From Taibaiella soli (GTDB lineage Bacteria > Bacteroidota > Bacteroidia > Chitinophagales > Chitinophagaceae), in contig NZ_QKTW01000025.1 of NCBI RefSeq assembly GCF_003236175.1, positions 85,606 to 149,605 on the forward strand: a stretch of DNA of 64,000 nucleotides, given 5' to 3'. Under the pieces are notes generated by a model, which had not been told where the DNA came from, did not search any database, and saw only the letters and a program-made list of their open reading frames with translations. Every line of letters starts with the position of its first letter. Position 1 is the stretch's first letter. The position numbers were made by a program, and so were the translations under genes. Below, piece by piece: positions 52,274-61,631 of the stretch.

Positions 52274-52628
52274 ATCCTAAATTTAAACGGCTGCAAGATA
52301 CGCTCTTTGGGCTAAAAGCTAAAGGCTTAACGCGCAAGGCTTGTCTCATTGGGACTTAGCGGCACAAAACGATTATATTAAATATTTATTTGCAGCAAAG
52401 CTTTTAAGCATCATTTAGCTCCGTCCCGCTGTCCGCTATTACTCCTCGCTCGTTACCTCTCTGCGGGGTAACCGCTCCCATCGGGGCTATCATCCAGGCA
52501 CCAGAATCCGGGGCCAGCATTTTAATGCAGAAAACCACATAATATGAGAAGGCGGCCAGTAGCCGCCTTCTTAGTTCATTTCAGACAATCGTTCGTTGTC
52601 AGCTGTCCATTGTCAATTGTGCATTGAA
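52274..52628. other. Gene-free stretch with dispersed-repeat fragments
   Basis: No gene seen. It contains a GCTTAACGC repeat core at 52325-52333, a GC-rich segment around 52420-52490 that reads like a degenerate noncoding repeat, and the purT terminator at 52547-52571. Confidence 0.4.
52547..52571 (-). terminator. Terminator after purT
   Basis: Perfect 10-bp stem AGAAGGCGGC / GCCGCCTTCT with loop CAGTA. Confidence 0.8.
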
Positions 52629-53801
52629 TCAGAGACTCGGCTCCACTGTCACTTGTTGTGCCAGCTCCATTGCACGTTCTTTCACCGCGTCAACATCGCT
52701 GCCCGGCACATCATAAGTGAGCACAACCCCCATACGGCGATACGGACGGGTAACCGGTTTACCAAATAAACGGATATCTGCTTTTGGCTGACTTAATACT
52801 TTTTCCACGCCTGTAAATACTGGCTTAGTACCTTCTTTGTGTGCCAAAATCACCGCACTCGCGCCATTGCGCTCGTGTGTAATTTCTGCAATCGGCAAAC
52901 CCAATACAGCACGGGCGTGCAATTCAAATTCGGAAAGATTTTGTGTACCAACGAGTGTTACCATGCCCGTATCGTGCGGACGAGGTGATAATTCGGAGAA
53001 ATAAACACCTTCATCTGCCAGGAAAAATTCAACACCCCAGATACCTGCACCAGTCAAGGCTTTGGTCACTTTTGCGGCCATATCCTGTGCTTCTGCAAGA
53101 TGATCCACCGCAATTACGGCCGGTTGCCAGCTTTCCTGGTAATCACCACGTTCTTGTCTGTGACCAATCGGCAGACAGAAAAGTGTTGGACCGTTTTGTT
53201 GGGTAACGGTCAGTAAAGTGATTTCTGAATTGAATTTTACAAATGCTTCTACAATCACTTCAGTCTGATCGCCACGCTTTCCGCTCTGAGCATAATTCCA
53301 GGCGTTTTCCACATCGGCTTCCGTTTTAATAACAGATTGACCTTTGCCAGAAGAAGACATCAACGGTTTTACCACGCATGGCATCCCGATTTCTTGTACC
53401 GCGGCCTGCAATTCTTCGAGTGTATTGGCATAGCGGTAATTGGCTGTGCGTAATCCTAATTCTTTCGCGGCCAGATCACGGATCGCTTTACGGTTCATCG
53501 TAAAATTGGCAGCCTTGGCGCTTGGCACCACCTGAATACCCTGTTTTTCATAATCGTAAAAACGTTCGGTACGGATGGCTTCTATTTCGGGAACGATAAT
53601 ATCTGGCTGGTGTTTGGCTACAATACGATCAAGCTCGGCAGCATCAAGCATATTAATCACTTCTCGTTCATCGGCTACCTGTTGTGCAGGAGCATCATCA
53701 TAAGAATCAACGGCAACAACGTATTGACCGAGGCGTTTGGCGGCTATAACAAATTCCTTGCCCAGTTCACCGGAACCAAGGAGCATAATTTTCTTCTGCA
53801 T
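52629..53801 (-). CDS. purT: Formate-dependent phosphoribosylglycinamide formyltransferase
   Basis: 390 residues from ATG 53801 (the frame is open to 53828, but the upstream codons lie in a repeat-like AT-rich stretch). An ATP-grasp enzyme: N-terminal [23 protein letters not shown]-binding [13 protein letters not shown], and the late segment [27 protein letters not shown]. PurT makes formyl-GAR from GAR, formate and ATP in purine synthesis. Together with the nearby purC it suggests a purine-related region, although the genes are not one operon. Confidence 0.97.
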   Translation of the reverse strand: MQKKIMLLGSGELGKEFVIAAKRLGQYVVAVDSYDDAPAQQVADEREVINMLDAAELDRIVAKHQPDIIVPEIEAIRTERFYDYEKQGIQVVPSAKAANFTMNRKAIRDLAAKELGLRTANYRYANTLEELQAAVQEIGMPCVVKPLMSSSGKGQSVIKTEADVENAWNYAQSGKRGDQTEVIVEAFVKFNSEITLLTVTQQNGPTLFCLPIGHRQERGDYQESWQPAVIAVDHLAEAQDMAAKVTKALTGAGIWGVEFFLADEGVYFSELSPRPHDTGMVTLVGTQNLSEFELHARAVLGLPIAEITHERNGASAVILAHKEGTKPVFTGVEKVLSQPKADIRLFGKPVTRPYRRMGVVLTYDVPGSDVDAVKERAMELAQQVTVEPSL

Positions 53802-53855
53802 GTGCAAAAGTAAAACGTCAAAAGTCAAAAGTCAAAAACTAAAAGCTCAAAGCCG

Positions 53856-53867
53856 AAAGCTTAACGC
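53856..53867. repeat. Copy of the AAAGCTTAACGC repeat
   Basis: Core of a dispersed noncoding repeat in the spacer upstream of purT; other copies are at 25606-25617, 25668-25679 (inverted) and partly 52325-52333. Flanking AAAGCTC/GAGCTTT arms give it a small hairpin. Confidence 0.5.
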
Positions 53868-54095
53868 TTAGAGCTTTCCATCCATTGTCACTACAAGCAT
53901 AGAGCGAATCCCAGACGTGGGTCCTTATAACCTGAGCAGTCTCCTTCGTCGGTATAACATGAAAATAAATTCAGTCGTTAATCGTCAGAAAACAATACAT
54001 GGGTCTACTTGCGTTTATCATGCTGAGCAGGATGGGGCCTTTCCTTTTCTGTTTTTACCCTGTCTTTTATTTAGTACATCAAAAGCACCATTGTT

Positions 54096-54308
54096 ATGAA
54101 AAATCCTGTTCCCTTTATTGCCGGAAGTCTGTTGGCGAGTATTTTGCTGGTTGGCGTTATGTTTTATACCGATCAGGATCCTGCAGCACCATTCTGGAAT
54201 CAGGCAAAAGATTTTGTAGGCCTGGCTTTTATTCTCACTGGATTCTGGTTTTGTGTCAGCTACGGCGCGGCTCATCTTTTCGCTTTTTTAAGAAAGCAAG
54301 CATCATAA
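54096..54308 (+). CDS. Small two-helix membrane protein, unknown
   Basis: A 70-residue protein: helix one (VPFIAGSLLASILLVGVMFY), a short loop with DQDPAAPFW, helix two (FVGLAFILTGFWFCVSYGAAHLFAFL) and a basic tail. It is the only + strand gene in this minus-strand region. A longer overlapping frame (53999-54364) has no better features. No family is recognised and no promoter element is clear. Confidence 0.55.
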   Translation: MKNPVPFIAGSLLASILLVGVMFYTDQDPAAPFWNQAKDFVGLAFILTGFWFCVSYGAAHLFAFLRKQAS

Positions 54309-54476
54309 ATCGCCGTACAGACATTGCACACAACGCACCAGACCAATACAGGCAAGCCTCATAGGAATTATGCAGATGAACGTACTGCGACGCAACTACG
54401 TTTAACCGGAGTTTTAAAAGCTGGGAACCCAAAAAATAATTATCAGTGCCGATACAATCGGGCGGAATTTTATTCG

Positions 54477-54502
54477 TAGAGACGTTGCACGCAACGTCTC
54501 TA
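54477..54502. repeat. Perfect 12-bp palindrome (TAGAGACGTTGC type)
   Basis: Arms TAGAGACGTTGC / GCAACGTCTCTA with a 2-nt loop. A decayed copy lies 161 bp upstream at about 54315-54340 (GTACAGACATTGCACACAACG). Looks like a dispersed REP- or MITE-type element. Confidence 0.6.
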
Positions 54503-54522
54503 GTAAACCAAGAGCACAAAAA

Positions 54523-54547
54523 AACGCCCCGCAATTTGCGAGGCGTT
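54523..54547 (-). terminator. Terminator after purC
   Basis: Stem AACGCC-C-CGCAA / TTGCG-A-GGCGTT with one internal mismatch, adjacent to a poly-A run that is a T-run on the purC strand. Confidence 0.8.
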
Positions 54548-54566
54548 CATGTATTTCCAACCAAAA

Positions 54567-55487
54567 CTAGTTCAATGAAGCGAGTGCTTCTGAAAGTTTT
54601 GCAGTCATTTCTTGTTCAGAAATTGGTTCTTTTACAAATTTGTTACCTGTTACGTGCTCGTACAGCTCAATGTAACGATCAGAGATACCGTTTACCACTT
54701 CGTCAGTCATTTCAGGAACAGCTTGTCCTTCTTTGCCCTGGAAGCCGTTCTCCATCAACCATTCGCGAACGAATTCTTTAGACAGCTGTTTCTGAGCTTC
54801 GCCTTTTGCCTGACGATCTTCGAAACCTTCTGAATAGAAATAGCGAGAAGAATCCGGAGTGTGAATTTCGTCGATCAGGTAAATTTTACCGTCGATGTTA
54901 CCGAATTCATATTTAGTATCAACCAGGATCAAACCGCGCTCAGCAGCCATTTCTGTACCGCGTTGAAAAATTGCGCGCGTGTATTTTTCCAGTTGTTCGT
55001 ATTCTTCTTTGCTCACCAGACCTTGTGCGATGATTTCTTCACGGCTGATATCTTCGTCATGACCTTCGTGCGCTTTTGTAGTTGGCGTCAGAATTGGCTC
55101 AGGGAATTTATCGTTTTCTTTCATTCCTTCTGGCAATGGAACACCACACAGTTCGCGTTTTCCGCTTTTGTAAGTGCGCCATGCGTGACCTGTCAGGTAA
55201 CCGCGGATTACCATTTCAACCGGATATGTTTCACATTTTACACCGATCGTAGCATTTGGCAGTGGCGTGCTGATCATCCAGTTAGGAATGATATCTTCAG
55301 TAGCCTTCAGGTATTGTGCAGCGATTTGGTTCAGCACCTGACCTTTGAAAGGAATCGGGCGCGGCAGAACCACATCGAATGCAGAAATACGGTCGCTCAC
55401 AACCATCGCAAGATATTTATCTGCAATAGTGTACACATCACGAACTTTCCCTTTGTAGAAAGCTGTTTGATTAGGCAATTGTAACAT
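54567..55487 (-). CDS. purC: SAICAR synthetase (phosphoribosylaminoimidazole-succinocarboxamide synthase)
   Basis: 306 residues. SAICAR synthetase marks: [48 protein letters not shown], with the ATP-binding loop GKVRD, and [19 protein letters not shown] and [11 protein letters not shown] further in. The length is that of the longer form found in Bacteroidota and plants, not the about 240-residue E. coli form. It makes SAICAR from CAIR, aspartate and ATP in purine synthesis. A minus-strand TATCTTTG element lies 30 bp upstream. Confidence 0.97.
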   Translation of the reverse strand: MLQLPNQTAFYKGKVRDVYTIADKYLAMVVSDRISAFDVVLPRPIPFKGQVLNQIAAQYLKATEDIIPNWMISTPLPNATIGVKCETYPVEMVIRGYLTGHAWRTYKSGKRELCGVPLPEGMKENDKFPEPILTPTTKAHEGHDEDISREEIIAQGLVSKEEYEQLEKYTRAIFQRGTEMAAERGLILVDTKYEFGNIDGKIYLIDEIHTPDSSRYFYSEGFEDRQAKGEAQKQLSKEFVREWLMENGFQGKEGQAVPEMTDEVVNGISDRYIELYEHVTGNKFVKEPISEQEMTAKLSEALASLN

Positions 55488-55517
55488 ATAGATATGAAAA
55501 ATTAATTAACGGATGCG

Positions 55518-55525
55518 CAAAGATA
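55518..55525 (-). promoter_or_regulatory. -7 element TATCTTTG of purC
   Basis: On the minus strand it reads TATCTTTG, an exact match to TAnnTTTG, 30 bp before the purC ATG. Confidence 0.6.
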
Positions 55526-55647
55526 CGGCGTCAGGGATAATTTACGAAGTACGAGTTATAAGTTGCAAGTAGTTCATTATAAGTTGTCGTTGTGTTTCAG
55601 CCCGATTTTGCAGCAATGAACCATATTCAATTTTCAATCGCTCCACA

Positions 55648-56190
55648 CTAAGGGTAAGTTAGCTCGTCATTCGTCGGATATAACGCTGTTTCAGAAAGAT
55701 TGATCTGATCTTCAAAAACATATTTAGAACTATCAGCCACAACACCAACTGATGCACCATTACCGTTAATCCGCAAAGCATACAGGTAAGAACAAGTGTC
55801 TACCGTTTTACCATTCGCTGTAAAGTGAAGATTAGAAGAATAGTAGTAATCATTCGCCCGCTGGCCATTAATATAGCCGTCCCAGCTGTCATGCGGGTTG
55901 GAACTTTCAAAAATCACAGTTCCCGAACCATTCGTAATGGAAAAATGATAATTGCTGATAGCATTATGGACATCTGAAATTATTACCCCAGCCCTGTCAT
56001 TTTTGCCATCACCGTTTGGTGTAAAAGCAGTAGGCATGGCTACAAAAACAGAATCCTCCATATAATGGAAGAACCCTTGTTTGCAAAGTTTTTCTGAATT
56101 GCCATTATTATTATCGTCGTTCTTTTTATTACAAGCTACGGCAGTAATGCAGAGCGCTGCTGCAGCGAGTTTAAGGTTGCGGTTTTTCAT
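55648..56190 (-). CDS. Lipoprotein with T9SS type B-like (gliding-motility C-terminal) domain
   Basis: A 180-residue protein: lipoprotein signal (LKLAAAALCITAVAC, Cys20), an Asn/Asp-rich linker, then a domain starting MPTAFTPNGDGKNDRAGV with HFSITNGSGTVIFES and WDGYINGQRA, which is the CHU_C/gliding-motility-associated pattern used as a type B sorting signal. Unusually that domain sits on a lipoprotein of small size with no passenger, and the last 40 residues (DSSKYVFEDQINLSE...) extend past the usual end. Function unknown. Its start lies just downstream of the DUF5723 gene stop, so the two are probably transcribed together. Confidence 0.8.
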   Translation of the reverse strand: MKNRNLKLAAAALCITAVACNKKNDDNNNGNSEKLCKQGFFHYMEDSVFVAMPTAFTPNGDGKNDRAGVIISDVHNAISNYHFSITNGSGTVIFESSNPHDSWDGYINGQRANDYYYSSNLHFTANGKTVDTCSYLYALRINGNGASVGVVADSSKYVFEDQINLSETALYPTNDELTYP

Positions 56191-56223
56191 TCGTAAAAAA
56201 TATTCCGCAATGATAGAACATTT

Positions 56224-57636
56224 TTAATTGTGTGCTGCATGGCCACTCCTGAGTTTAACCGTTAAGCCCGCATACCCATCGAGGTTTTTAAGGTCGCGCC
56301 GCAATGCATTTGATATCAGTGTGGCGGAGCCGATAAACATAGGTCCCACTCTGAGCACTGTGCCAATATTCATAGTGTTGAGGCTGAGATAAGTGATTGG
56401 CATGCCAATCATCAGATGTTTCATTTCAAAACGCGGCGTGATTGTAAACTGACTTAAATACGCCGGCTTGTAAACATCATTTTTGCTGCCGCGAAGATTG
56501 AGTGTAAGATCAGACTGAATATAAAAATAACCGCCGGTGTTTATGTCAAAATTAAGACGGAAGGTAGTAGGCAACCCTACTCTGAAACTACTGGCGTTGC
56601 TGCTTTTCTCCAGTACACTATCTTTTACCATTCGTTTCAGATACTCCGGAATTGGTTCAAATTCCTCTCGTTGCATATGGTAAGTCTGCAGTTTATTCAG
56701 ATCTACATGATAAGTGCCGCTGCCAGAATCTGCGCGATATAAAATACTTCCGATATCGTTGAATGAAACGGCACAGCTGTATAAATAAGGCAAAGCTTTG
56801 TTAGGATTGTAATCGGAATAGCAAGTGTACCGCATGCCAATATCCAGCGCGAGACTACCATGACCATTACGGCTAAACCAGGAGGAAAGGTCATTACCAA
56901 TATCATTATCCATGTAATTATTAATATCGCTCGTATACAAAACAGTCATATCTCCAGATAATTTTTTGAATGAGTCCGCAGTGTTTTTTACAATATCAGT
57001 CGACTTTGTATACAATGATCCGCTGTTGAATCCGGCAATATATTTGACAGTAACGCCGGCCTGCAATTTGTGATAGTCATCGTTATAGAGCATAGCACCG
57101 AATGCAAAACCTGCTTCGCCCCAGGTATGTAACAAAAACCCCGCATTTCCGGCAGTGAAAGGAACATTATATTTCACATTCACCGGATCACCTAAAAACT
57201 GAAAAACATTGTTATCAAGATTGCCCGCGCTGGAAAGTTCGCGCATACGTGTGTAAACGCCGCCATAAATATTCGGTGCTATTTTAAAAGAAACAGCCGG
57301 GCCAAGCACATCTATATTTCCCCAGGCATTTTTTTTGCCGTTGTCATTTTCTTTGAAATAATCGGCACCTTCTATTGCTTTACCCGAGCGGGTTCCGTCG
57401 AAATGTCCATAGATCCATTTTTTTTCAAACCGGTATGCGTCTGAACCTACGAGTGCGCTTACAGAAAAAACATTTACTTCGGTCCCGGTTTCTGCTGCTG
57501 TCACGTAAGCCGGGTTGTAAGGCATCTGCTGAATCCCGGTATAATCGTTCGCGGAAACGCCGATAAATTGCTGGGCATCTGTATGACGTGAAAGAAAAAG
57601 CAGGCAGAGCAATACAGGAGTAAAGATGGGTCTCAT
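56224..57636 (-). CDS. DUF5723 outer-membrane protein
   Basis: A 470-residue protein with a signal peptide (TPVLLCLLFLSRHTDAQ). The body alternates hydrophobic and polar residues with many aromatic turns, in the beta-barrel style of the DUF5723 family (NPAYVTAAETGTEVNVFSVSALVGSDAY near the start). These proteins are found in T9SS-containing Bacteroidota. Role unknown. It is the likely first gene of a unit with the type B lipoprotein 33 bp downstream. Confidence 0.8.
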   Translation of the reverse strand: MRPIFTPVLLCLLFLSRHTDAQQFIGVSANDYTGIQQMPYNPAYVTAAETGTEVNVFSVSALVGSDAYRFEKKWIYGHFDGTRSGKAIEGADYFKENDNGKKNAWGNIDVLGPAVSFKIAPNIYGGVYTRMRELSSAGNLDNNVFQFLGDPVNVKYNVPFTAGNAGFLLHTWGEAGFAFGAMLYNDDYHKLQAGVTVKYIAGFNSGSLYTKSTDIVKNTADSFKKLSGDMTVLYTSDINNYMDNDIGNDLSSWFSRNGHGSLALDIGMRYTCYSDYNPNKALPYLYSCAVSFNDIGSILYRADSGSGTYHVDLNKLQTYHMQREEFEPIPEYLKRMVKDSVLEKSSNASSFRVGLPTTFRLNFDINTGGYFYIQSDLTLNLRGSKNDVYKPAYLSQFTITPRFEMKHLMIGMPITYLSLNTMNIGTVLRVGPMFIGSATLISNALRRDLKNLDGYAGLTVKLRSGHAAHN

Positions 57637-57814
57637 ATGCTTCGGATTAGGTTGGTAATCTAAAGTTAGTGCGCCCTATTGGAGACTAATACACATGAAG
57701 GAATTATTGACAATAATATTACAGAAGGAAAAAGCAGACACGCTTGCTTAAATCGTTAAAGCGCACAACAGATAATTCATTTCCGAACATGTAGGAACGT
57801 GCAGTTTCAAAATA

Positions 57815-57822
57815 TACATTTG
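57815..57822 (+). promoter_or_regulatory. -7 element TACATTTG
   Basis: Exact TAnnTTTG match, 40 bp before the ATG of the SGNH-like gene at 57863. Confidence 0.6.
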
Positions 57823-57862
57823 CACACCCATTTTTTGGGTGAAGCCTTTATAACCCGCCAGC

Positions 57863-58612
57863 ATGAAAACAATAACCGTTGAAAAGCGGGATTGTAATCA
57901 TTACTCAAACAAACCTATGAAATGTCTTGCTATCGGAGGATGCCATATGGAAGGCTATCCTATTGGTTTTAATAATTCATTTATTCATAAATTCTCAAAA
58001 CGTTTCACATCAGATGTACATGTGGAAGCGAATTTTCCGTTGTCTCACACTTACCGAATCAGTGCGCTTATCAAAGAACACGATCCAGGTATAGTTATTT
58101 TGCAACTAGGCAATTTCGAATTCGATGCTTCTCTGAAAAAAACATTCGATTTGTGGGCAAGGAAAAAGCGTATTCCTTCGGCTGAACAGCCTAAAACCAA
58201 CGACAGAATTGTTTCACAGACTGGGAACTTTGTGCATATTGTTTCAACAACCCCGCCCGTTACAAATAATCGCTTCCTTTCTTTGCTACAGTGGGCTTGT
58301 CTTCCGCCAACTATTCTGGTACGCAAATACCTTGTTGCCGGACAAATGCGATCGCTCAAAGAAATTACACAGCAATTTCCGCACATAAAATTTATCGTGC
58401 TCACACCGTTGCCAGTAGTAAAAGCCACTGATAACTGGATACGCAAACGTGCCGCGCGTTATTTCAAGCATTATTTCAAAGACTTGAATAATGTCAGCGT
58501 AATCGATACACATGAAACCTTAAAACACCCACCAGTATTTGCTGATGAATCTCATTTAAACAAGATTGGGCACGACTTGCTACAATATGCGATGGAACAG
58601 GAACTCACTTAG
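57863..58612 (+). CDS. SGNH-hydrolase-like protein with Cys at the nucleophile position
   Basis: A 249-residue cytosolic protein (an inner ATG at 57917 is an alternative start). The first block reads AIGGCHMEG, where SGNH enzymes have GDSxxxG: Cys replaces the catalytic Ser. The middle has VILQLGNFEF (block with Asn), and near the end DESHLNKIGHDLL keeps the Asp and His of block V. The residues between are Arg/Lys-rich helices. It may be a thiol-type hydrolase or an inactive homologue; the substrate is unknown. Standalone, ending at a strong palindromic terminator. Confidence 0.7.
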   Translation: MKTITVEKRDCNHYSNKPMKCLAIGGCHMEGYPIGFNNSFIHKFSKRFTSDVHVEANFPLSHTYRISALIKEHDPGIVILQLGNFEFDASLKKTFDLWARKKRIPSAEQPKTNDRIVSQTGNFVHIVSTTPPVTNNRFLSLLQWACLPPTILVRKYLVAGQMRSLKEITQQFPHIKFIVLTPLPVVKATDNWIRKRAARYFKHYFKDLNNVSVIDTHETLKHPPVFADESHLNKIGHDLLQYAMEQELT

Positions 58613-58623
58613 CTAATAAACAA

Positions 58624-58663
58624 AAAAGAAACGCCCCGACAGTACTGTCGGGGCGTTTCTTTT
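58624..58663. terminator. Perfect 40-bp palindrome, bidirectional terminator
   Basis: Exact 20-bp arms at 58624-58643 and 58644-58663, GC-rich core (CGCCCCGACAG) between A- and T-rich ends, lying between the convergent SGNH-like and dehydrogenase genes. Confidence 0.9.
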
Positions 58664-58678
58664 ATTGTGCTGATTGAA

Positions 58679-59752
58679 TTACAATCTTGCTTTTACATTA
58701 GCGATATCGCGGAGACGTTTTTCTGCGATTCTCATTGCAGCCGCCTGTGTGTGGAGTTTTTCCTTGTCAGACAGTGCGAGGATTTCGCTGGTACGACCGT
58801 AGATTTTCTCTACGTTGCCCATTACGCGTTCGCGGTTATAACCATCCAGTTCAGCAGCTACGTTGATCAGGCCACCGGCGTTGATCAGGAAATCAGGAAC
58901 GTAGATGATACCTTTTTCGATCAACATCGGTCCGTGAATGTTTTCGTCAGCGAGCTGGTTATTTGCAGCACCTGCGATTACCGGACATTTCATGCTGTTG
59001 ATCGCCTGCGTATTTACAGTAGCACCCAACGCACATGGCGCATAGATGTCCATTTCACGATCGAAAAGGTCTTTACCATCGATCACTTCTACACCATGGA
59101 ATTTCTCAGCAGTTTCCTTTACGCGTGCAGCGTTGATATCAGTGATGGTAACTTTTGCACCTTCTTCAATCAGGTGACCAACAAGATATTGACCAACGTG
59201 ACCAACACCTTGTACCGTTACTTTTTTACCACTTAGATCATCCGTACCGAAAGCTTTTTTCGCTGCGGCTTTCATACCCATAAATACACCGTAAGCTGTA
59301 AACGGAGAAGGATCGCCGCTACCACCCATGTATTCAGGAACACCCGTTACGAAGTCGGTTTCGAGAGAAATATATTCCATATCACGGGCAGAAGTATTTA
59401 CGTCTTCCGCAGTGATATATTTACCATTAAGGCTATTTACAAATTTACCATAACGACGCCAGAGGGCTTCGGATTTGATAGTAGCTGCATCGCCGATGAT
59501 TACTGCTTTACCACCACCGAGGTTGAGATCGGAGATAGCTGCTTTGTACGTCATACCGCGGCTCAGACGGAGGGCATCGATGATTGCATCTTCATGACTG
59601 GCATAGTTCCACAGACGTGTACCGCCAAGCGCAGGGCCGAGGGTTGTATCATGGATAGCGATAATGGCGTTAAGGCCGGAATGCGGATCATGACAAAAAA
59701 CAAGTTGTTCATGACCCATCTGCTGCATATGATCAAATACTGATTGCTGCAT
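58679..59752 (-). CDS. Glu/Leu/Phe/Val dehydrogenase (leucine dehydrogenase type)
   Basis: A 357-residue NAD-dependent amino-acid dehydrogenase. The catalytic part has GPALGGTRLW, MTYKAAISDLNLGGGKAVI with the catalytic lysines, and the Rossmann motif GVGHVGQYL. Length and pattern are closest to leucine dehydrogenase, which oxidatively deaminates branched-chain amino acids, but Glu/Phe/Val activity cannot be excluded. Complete and standalone. Confidence 0.9.
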   Translation of the reverse strand: MQQSVFDHMQQMGHEQLVFCHDPHSGLNAIIAIHDTTLGPALGGTRLWNYASHEDAIIDALRLSRGMTYKAAISDLNLGGGKAVIIGDAATIKSEALWRRYGKFVNSLNGKYITAEDVNTSARDMEYISLETDFVTGVPEYMGGSGDPSPFTAYGVFMGMKAAAKKAFGTDDLSGKKVTVQGVGHVGQYLVGHLIEEGAKVTITDINAARVKETAEKFHGVEVIDGKDLFDREMDIYAPCALGATVNTQAINSMKCPVIAGAANNQLADENIHGPMLIEKGIIYVPDFLINAGGLINVAAELDGYNRERVMGNVEKIYGRTSEILALSDKEKLHTQAAAMRIAEKRLRDIANVKARL

Positions 59753-59902
59753 GTTTTTGTATTTAAGCTGCGAATCTAATAGTTTGACCTCAAAACAGGA
59801 AACCTCAGGGATGATTTCTGATTGGCTGATGGCTGATTTCTGATTTGGTGTTATTCTACTACAAATATTTAACTGCTAGCACTTTAGCACTCAGGCTTTT
59901 TT

Positions 59903-59927
59903 GAATTTTTAATTTTGACTTTTGATT
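59903..59927. repeat. Copy of the 25-bp GAATTTTTAATTTTGAC repeat
   Basis: Identical over 25 bp to 28476-28500, which overlaps the rplK promoter. A shortened version (GAATTTTTACTTTTGACTTT) occurs at 62282-62301. It lies in the spacer between the dehydrogenase and TonB genes. Confidence 0.65.
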
Positions 59928-60030
59928 TAAATAAATCAGACCAATTAAACGATAGGGGTCTACGAAAAATACAAATGGCCGGACGGCACTAAGCCATGCG
60001 ACCATTTCAGAAAATCAAACATCAGCGATT

Positions 60031-60858
60031 TTAGTCCAACGTAAACGTTATTGGCAATGTCATCAGCACATTAACCGGATGACCGTTTTGCTTACCAGGA
60101 CGCCAGCGCGGCATGTTTTTGATCACGCGAACGGCCTCATCATCACAGCCGCCCCCAATACCTCTTCTTACTTTTATGGCGCCGATTTCGCCCACTTCGT
60201 TGACAACAAATTCAACGACCACTCTTCCCTGAACTCCAGCTTCGCGTGCCATTTCAGGATAACGCAGATTATTGTGCAGGTAATCTTCCATACTGCCGGC
60301 AAACTGCGGCATTTGCTCAACGAAGCGAACCGGTTCAGAACTTGCAGGCAGATCACCCACGTTACCCGCAGGCATTTCGCCAGTTCCAGTACCAGCCCCC
60401 GTTTTACCGCCCAGGTCTGGACTATCGCCGCCGTTACCCGGATTATCATGAGCACCAATTTGCTTACCTTTCAAATCATCAGATGTTTTAGGTGGATTGT
60501 CTATAACTGTTTTATCAGGTGCAATTGTGATGGGCGGATTTGCAACGGTAGCTGCTACTTTAGGCGCTGCTACAGCTTTCGGCGGAGGAGGTGGCGGTGG
60601 CACATAGAGATTATCTACCGGTATGTTCTGCAGATGTATCACAGTTTCCTTTGGAAAAACAGCAGACGTCTGATGTTTGTGTAATGTAGTGTACAATTGA
60701 TAACCGCCAAGACCACTCACAAAAAATACAACTGTAAAAAGGGCTTTCCTTATGCGGTCCGGATAATGTTTGCGAAGCTCGTAACCGCCGTAGGCTTTGT
60801 TACGATTTTGGAACAGAATGTCAAGATAGTCGGTGTGCAATAAAGCGGTGCGTTCCAT
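60031..60858 (-). CDS. TonB-family energy transducer
   Basis: A 275-residue protein with one helix near residues 38-58 (ALFTVVFFVSGLGGYQLY), a Pro run (VPPPPPPPK, near residue 90) and Ala/Val/Gly-rich linker, then the TonB C-terminal domain (RYPEMAREAGVQGRVVVEFVVNEVGEIGAIKVRRGIGGGCDDEAVRVI... TFTLD). It carries energy from the inner membrane to TonB-dependent receptors. An ExbD gene lies 51 bp upstream on the same strand, so they are co-transcribed; no ExbB is in the window. Confidence 0.9.
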   Translation of the reverse strand: MERTALLHTDYLDILFQNRNKAYGGYELRKHYPDRIRKALFTVVFFVSGLGGYQLYTTLHKHQTSAVFPKETVIHLQNIPVDNLYVPPPPPPPKAVAAPKVAATVANPPITIAPDKTVIDNPPKTSDDLKGKQIGAHDNPGNGGDSPDLGGKTGAGTGTGEMPAGNVGDLPASSEPVRFVEQMPQFAGSMEDYLHNNLRYPEMAREAGVQGRVVVEFVVNEVGEIGAIKVRRGIGGGCDDEAVRVIKNMPRWRPGKQNGHPVNVLMTLPITFTLD

Positions 60859-60909
60859 AAAGAAGAGTGTTTAATCATAAAACGGATGGAAATAAACTTT
60901 ACACAAATT

Positions 60910-61431
60910 CTATTGTAATTTTTTTGTCAGCAGTTGTGTTTCTTCTGCCGTAACATCTGCCATTGCATAGTAAGGAACCTGCAGGATCTCCATTTCATCC
61001 AGCACACTTACTACATCTGCATAGCTGCAATCATCTGCAGGCTTGATGATCACATGTAGCTTGTGTGCTTCAGGAGAAAGTGTTGCCGGCAGTGCTGCAG
61101 CTTCTTTTTCTGCCTGAATCAAAATGGTGCGGATTCCTTTTTCTGTAAAATCACTTACACCATTTTTGTCTTGTGCTAATTCGCCTCTGTAATACAATAC
61201 ACGATGGTCTTTGGCAGGAATAAGCGTCACAACGCTCTCACTTGGATAAGCGACGTTTGGTCCTTCAGGCACCGGTTTGTTTACTTCAAGACTTTTCGGT
61301 TTTGCCATCGTAGTGGTGTACATAAAGAATGCGATGAGCAGGAATCCAAGATCTACCATGGGCGTGAGATCTACACGAAGGCTATGCGCTTTTCTACGTC
61401 CGCTTTTTTGAGGAATGAGTACGTCTGCCAT
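60910..61431 (-). CDS. ExbD/TolR-family biopolymer transport protein
   Basis: 173 residues from ATG 61431 (the frame is open to 61488). One N-terminal helix (LTPMVDLGFLLIAFFMYTT) with the conserved Asp of the proton path (VDLTPMVDLGFLL), then a periplasmic domain with VIKPADDCSYADVVSVLDEM near the end. Works with ExbB to drive TonB. It is directly upstream of the tonB gene. Confidence 0.9.
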   Translation of the reverse strand: MADVLIPQKSGRRKAHSLRVDLTPMVDLGFLLIAFFMYTTTMAKPKSLEVNKPVPEGPNVAYPSESVVTLIPAKDHRVLYYRGELAQDKNGVSDFTEKGIRTILIQAEKEAAALPATLSPEAHKLHVIIKPADDCSYADVVSVLDEMEILQVPYYAMADVTAEETQLLTKKLQ

Positions 61432-61631
61432 AACAGTGGGTTTGATAGTAAGACGATGGGAGGAAATGAATTCCATAAAGTGAAGCATTTTTTTTGCAAA
61501 TGGTCAATGCTGAATGGTCAATACCGGTACTGCATTATAATGTCACATCGACGGAAGGAGATGTCCCGCGCAATATGGGTACTCATTTCGTGAGATTCCT
61601 CCTGCGTCAAAAAAATCGTAGAATAAATCAA

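Noticed and set aside
53999-54364. Longer + strand frame overlapping the 70-aa membrane protein
   Set aside because: Composition is not protein-like; the 54096-54308 frame has the two-helix pattern.
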